Positions 5,415 to 6,682 of a DNA stretch of 6,682 nt are shown in pieces; within the stretch, counting starts at the first letter, position 1, and the number at the start of each line of letters is the position of its first letter. This stretch comes from an uncultured Aquincola sp. (lineage in GTDB: Bacteria > Pseudomonadota > Gammaproteobacteria > Burkholderiales > Burkholderiaceae), in the NCBI GenBank assembly GCA_937883885.1, contig CAKZXL010000491.1, forward strand, positions 1 through 6,682. Reading direction: 5' to 3'. The notes beneath the pieces were generated by a model that saw nothing but the letters and a program-made list of their open reading frames with translations, was not told the origin of the DNA and searched no databases. The position numbers and the translations under genes are program-made.

Positions 5415-6682
5415 ATGGCCCGCTTCTTCATCGACCGGCCCATCTTCGCGTGGGTCATCGCCATCGTCATCATGCTGGCGGGGGGGCTGTCCATCCGCAA
5501 CCTGCCGCTGGAGCAGTACCCGGACATCGCGCCGCCGCGCATCTCGATCAACGCCACCTACACCGGCGCTTCGGCCAAGACGGTGGAAGACTCGGTCACG
5601 CAGGTGATCGAGCAGCAGCTCAAGGGGCTGGACAACCTCACCTACATGCAGTCGACGAGCAGTTCGTCGGGCACCTCGCGCACCACGCTCACCTTCAACG
5701 CGGGCACCAACCCCGACGTGGCGCAGATGCAGGTGCAGAACAAGCTGCAGCAGGCCATGTCGCGGCTGCCGCAGACGGTGCAAAGCCAGGGCGTGACCGT
5801 CACCAAGGCGGGCAGCGACTGGCTGCTGATCATGAACTTCATCTCGGCGGACGGCAGCATGTCGAACGTCGACATCGGCGACTACGTCACCACCAACCTG
5901 CTGGACATCATCAGCCGCATCGACGGCGTGGGCGAGGCCCGCACGCTGGGCACCGGCTATGCCATGCGGCTGTGGCTCGACCCCGCCAAGCTCGAGAAGT
6001 ACGGCCTGATGCCGTCGGACGTGTCCACCGCCATCAATGCGCAGAACGCGCAGGTGTCGGCCGGCCAGCTGGGCGCGCTGCCGGCACTGCCCGGCCAGCA
6101 GCTCAATGCCACCATCACCGCGCGCAGCAAGCTGCAGACGGTCGAGCAGTTCGAGAACGTGGTGCTCAAGAGCACGCCCGATGGCGCGCTGGTGCGCATG
6201 AAGGACGTGGCCCGGGTGGAGCTGGGCGCCGAGAACCTGACGGTGAGCACGCGCCTGAACGGCCAGCCCGGTGCCGGCCTGGGGGTCATCCTGTCCAGCG
6301 GTGCCAATGCGCTGGAAGTGGCCGATGCGGTCAAAGCCAAGATCGAGGAGCTGCGCCCCACCTTCCCGCCCGGCCTGGAGCCGGTGCTGAACTACGACAC
6401 CACGCCCTTCATCGGCGCTTCCATCGACGAGGTGGTCAAGGCCTTGTTCGAGGCCATGCTGCTGGTGGTGGTGGTGATGTACATCTTCCTGCAGAACTTC
6501 CGCGCCACGCTGATCCCGGCCATTGCGGTGCCGGTGGTGCTGCTTGGCACCTTTGGCGTGCTGGCGGCCTTCGGCTACTCGATCAACACGCTGACCATGT
6601 TCGGCCTGGTGCTGGCCATCGGCCTGCTGGTGGACGACGCCATCGTGGTGGTGGAAAACGTCGAGCGGGTGATGCGCGACGA
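5415..6682 (+). CDS. acrB: RND multidrug efflux pump, HAE1 family, AcrB/MexB type (C-terminus beyond right edge)
   Basis: Inner-membrane proton/drug antiporter; 422 complete codons are visible of a family about 1,040 residues long. It starts with the family signature [19 protein letters not shown]1 is at about 10-28. The first porter loop (PN1/PN2, about 29-336) has [30 protein letters not shown] and [12 protein letters not shown]2-TM4 follow (about 337-412) with [17 protein letters not shown] and [18 protein letters not shown]. Asp407 and Asp408 are the proton-relay pair and fall at the same numbers as in E. coli AcrB, so the visible part aligns with no net gap. At two positions of AcrB's phenylalanine trap this protein differs: Trp136 and Leu178. 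The start is set by AAGGAG 9 nt upstream and by the conserved N-terminus. The gene follows the adaptor by 14 bp, forming an operon; an outer-membrane channel gene may follow outside the window. Confidence 0.97.
   Translation, partial: MARFFIDRPIFAWVIAIVIMLAGGLSIRNLPLEQYPDIAPPRISINATYTGASAKTVEDSVTQVIEQQLKGLDNLTYMQSTSSSSGTSRTTLTFNAGTNPDVAQMQVQNKLQQAMSRLPQTVQSQGVTVTKAGSDWLLIMNFISADGSMSNVDIGDYVTTNLLDIISRIDGVGEARTLGTGYAMRLWLDPAKLEKYGLMPSDVSTAINAQNAQVSAGQLGALPALPGQQLNATITARSKLQTVEQFENVVLKSTPDGALVRMKDVARVELGAENLTVSTRLNGQPGAGLGVILSSGANALEVADAVKAKIEELRPTFPPGLEPVLNYDTTPFIGASIDEVVKALFEAMLLVVVVMYIFLQNFRATLIPAIAVPVVLLGTFGVLAAFGYSINTLTMFGLVLAIGLLVDDAIVVVENVERVMRD

Noticed and set aside
4440..5783. A 447-codon minus-strand open frame, and another at 4039-4800
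   Set aside because: Both are antisense to the adaptor and pump genes, have composition typical of reversed GC-rich coding sequence, and show no domain motifs.
1..6682. Mobile elements, CRISPR arrays, tRNA or rRNA genes, integration sites
   Set aside because: No repeat-spacer pattern, transposase motifs, terminal inverted repeats or RNA-gene signatures were seen by eye on either strand; composition looks uniform across the window, giving no sign of recent transfer.

Overview
The window is very GC-rich, with strong G/C bias at third codon positions, and is densely coding. Together with the gene types this suggests a high-GC Gram-negative proteobacterium, most likely a betaproteobacterium of the Burkholderiales. 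That placement is an inference from composition and protein similarity; no rRNA or other marker gene is present.

Layout: the left two thirds (1-4026) is read on the minus strand. In order of transcription it holds a BaeS-like sensor histidine kinase (4026 to 2611), a BaeR-like OmpR-family response regulator (2614 to 1934) joined to it by an ATGA stop/start overlap, and, after a 78-bp gap with two small stem-loops, a membrane-bound hybrid histidine kinase with a receiver domain (1855 to beyond the left edge). The right third is read on the plus strand: an AcrA/MexA-type lipoprotein adaptor (4138-5400), then the start of an AcrB/MexB-type RND pump (5415 to beyond the right edge), 14 bp apart and with a good ribosome binding site. 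The two transcription units diverge from a 111-bp intergenic region (4027-4137) that must hold both promoters.

How the parts fit: this looks like a locally regulated tripartite multidrug efflux locus. The BaeS-like kinase would sense envelope stress or pump substrates in the periplasm and phosphorylate the BaeR-like regulator, which would act on the divergent acrAB-type promoter. In E. coli the BaeSR regulon includes mdtABC and acrD; here the linked pump resembles AcrAB instead. No outer-membrane channel gene (TolC/OprM type) is inside the window; it may lie to the right or be encoded elsewhere. The role of the hybrid kinase in this circuit is unknown.

Nothing here amounts to a wholly new system. 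The points most worth checking are a one-residue insertion (Thr106) directly after the conserved receiver-domain lysine of the BaeR-like protein, two substitutions at AcrB hydrophobic-trap positions (136 and 178), a candidate 10-bp-phased direct repeat in the divergent promoter region, and the unassigned multi-pass sensor domain of the hybrid kinase. Several very long antisense open frames are artefacts of high GC and were left out.
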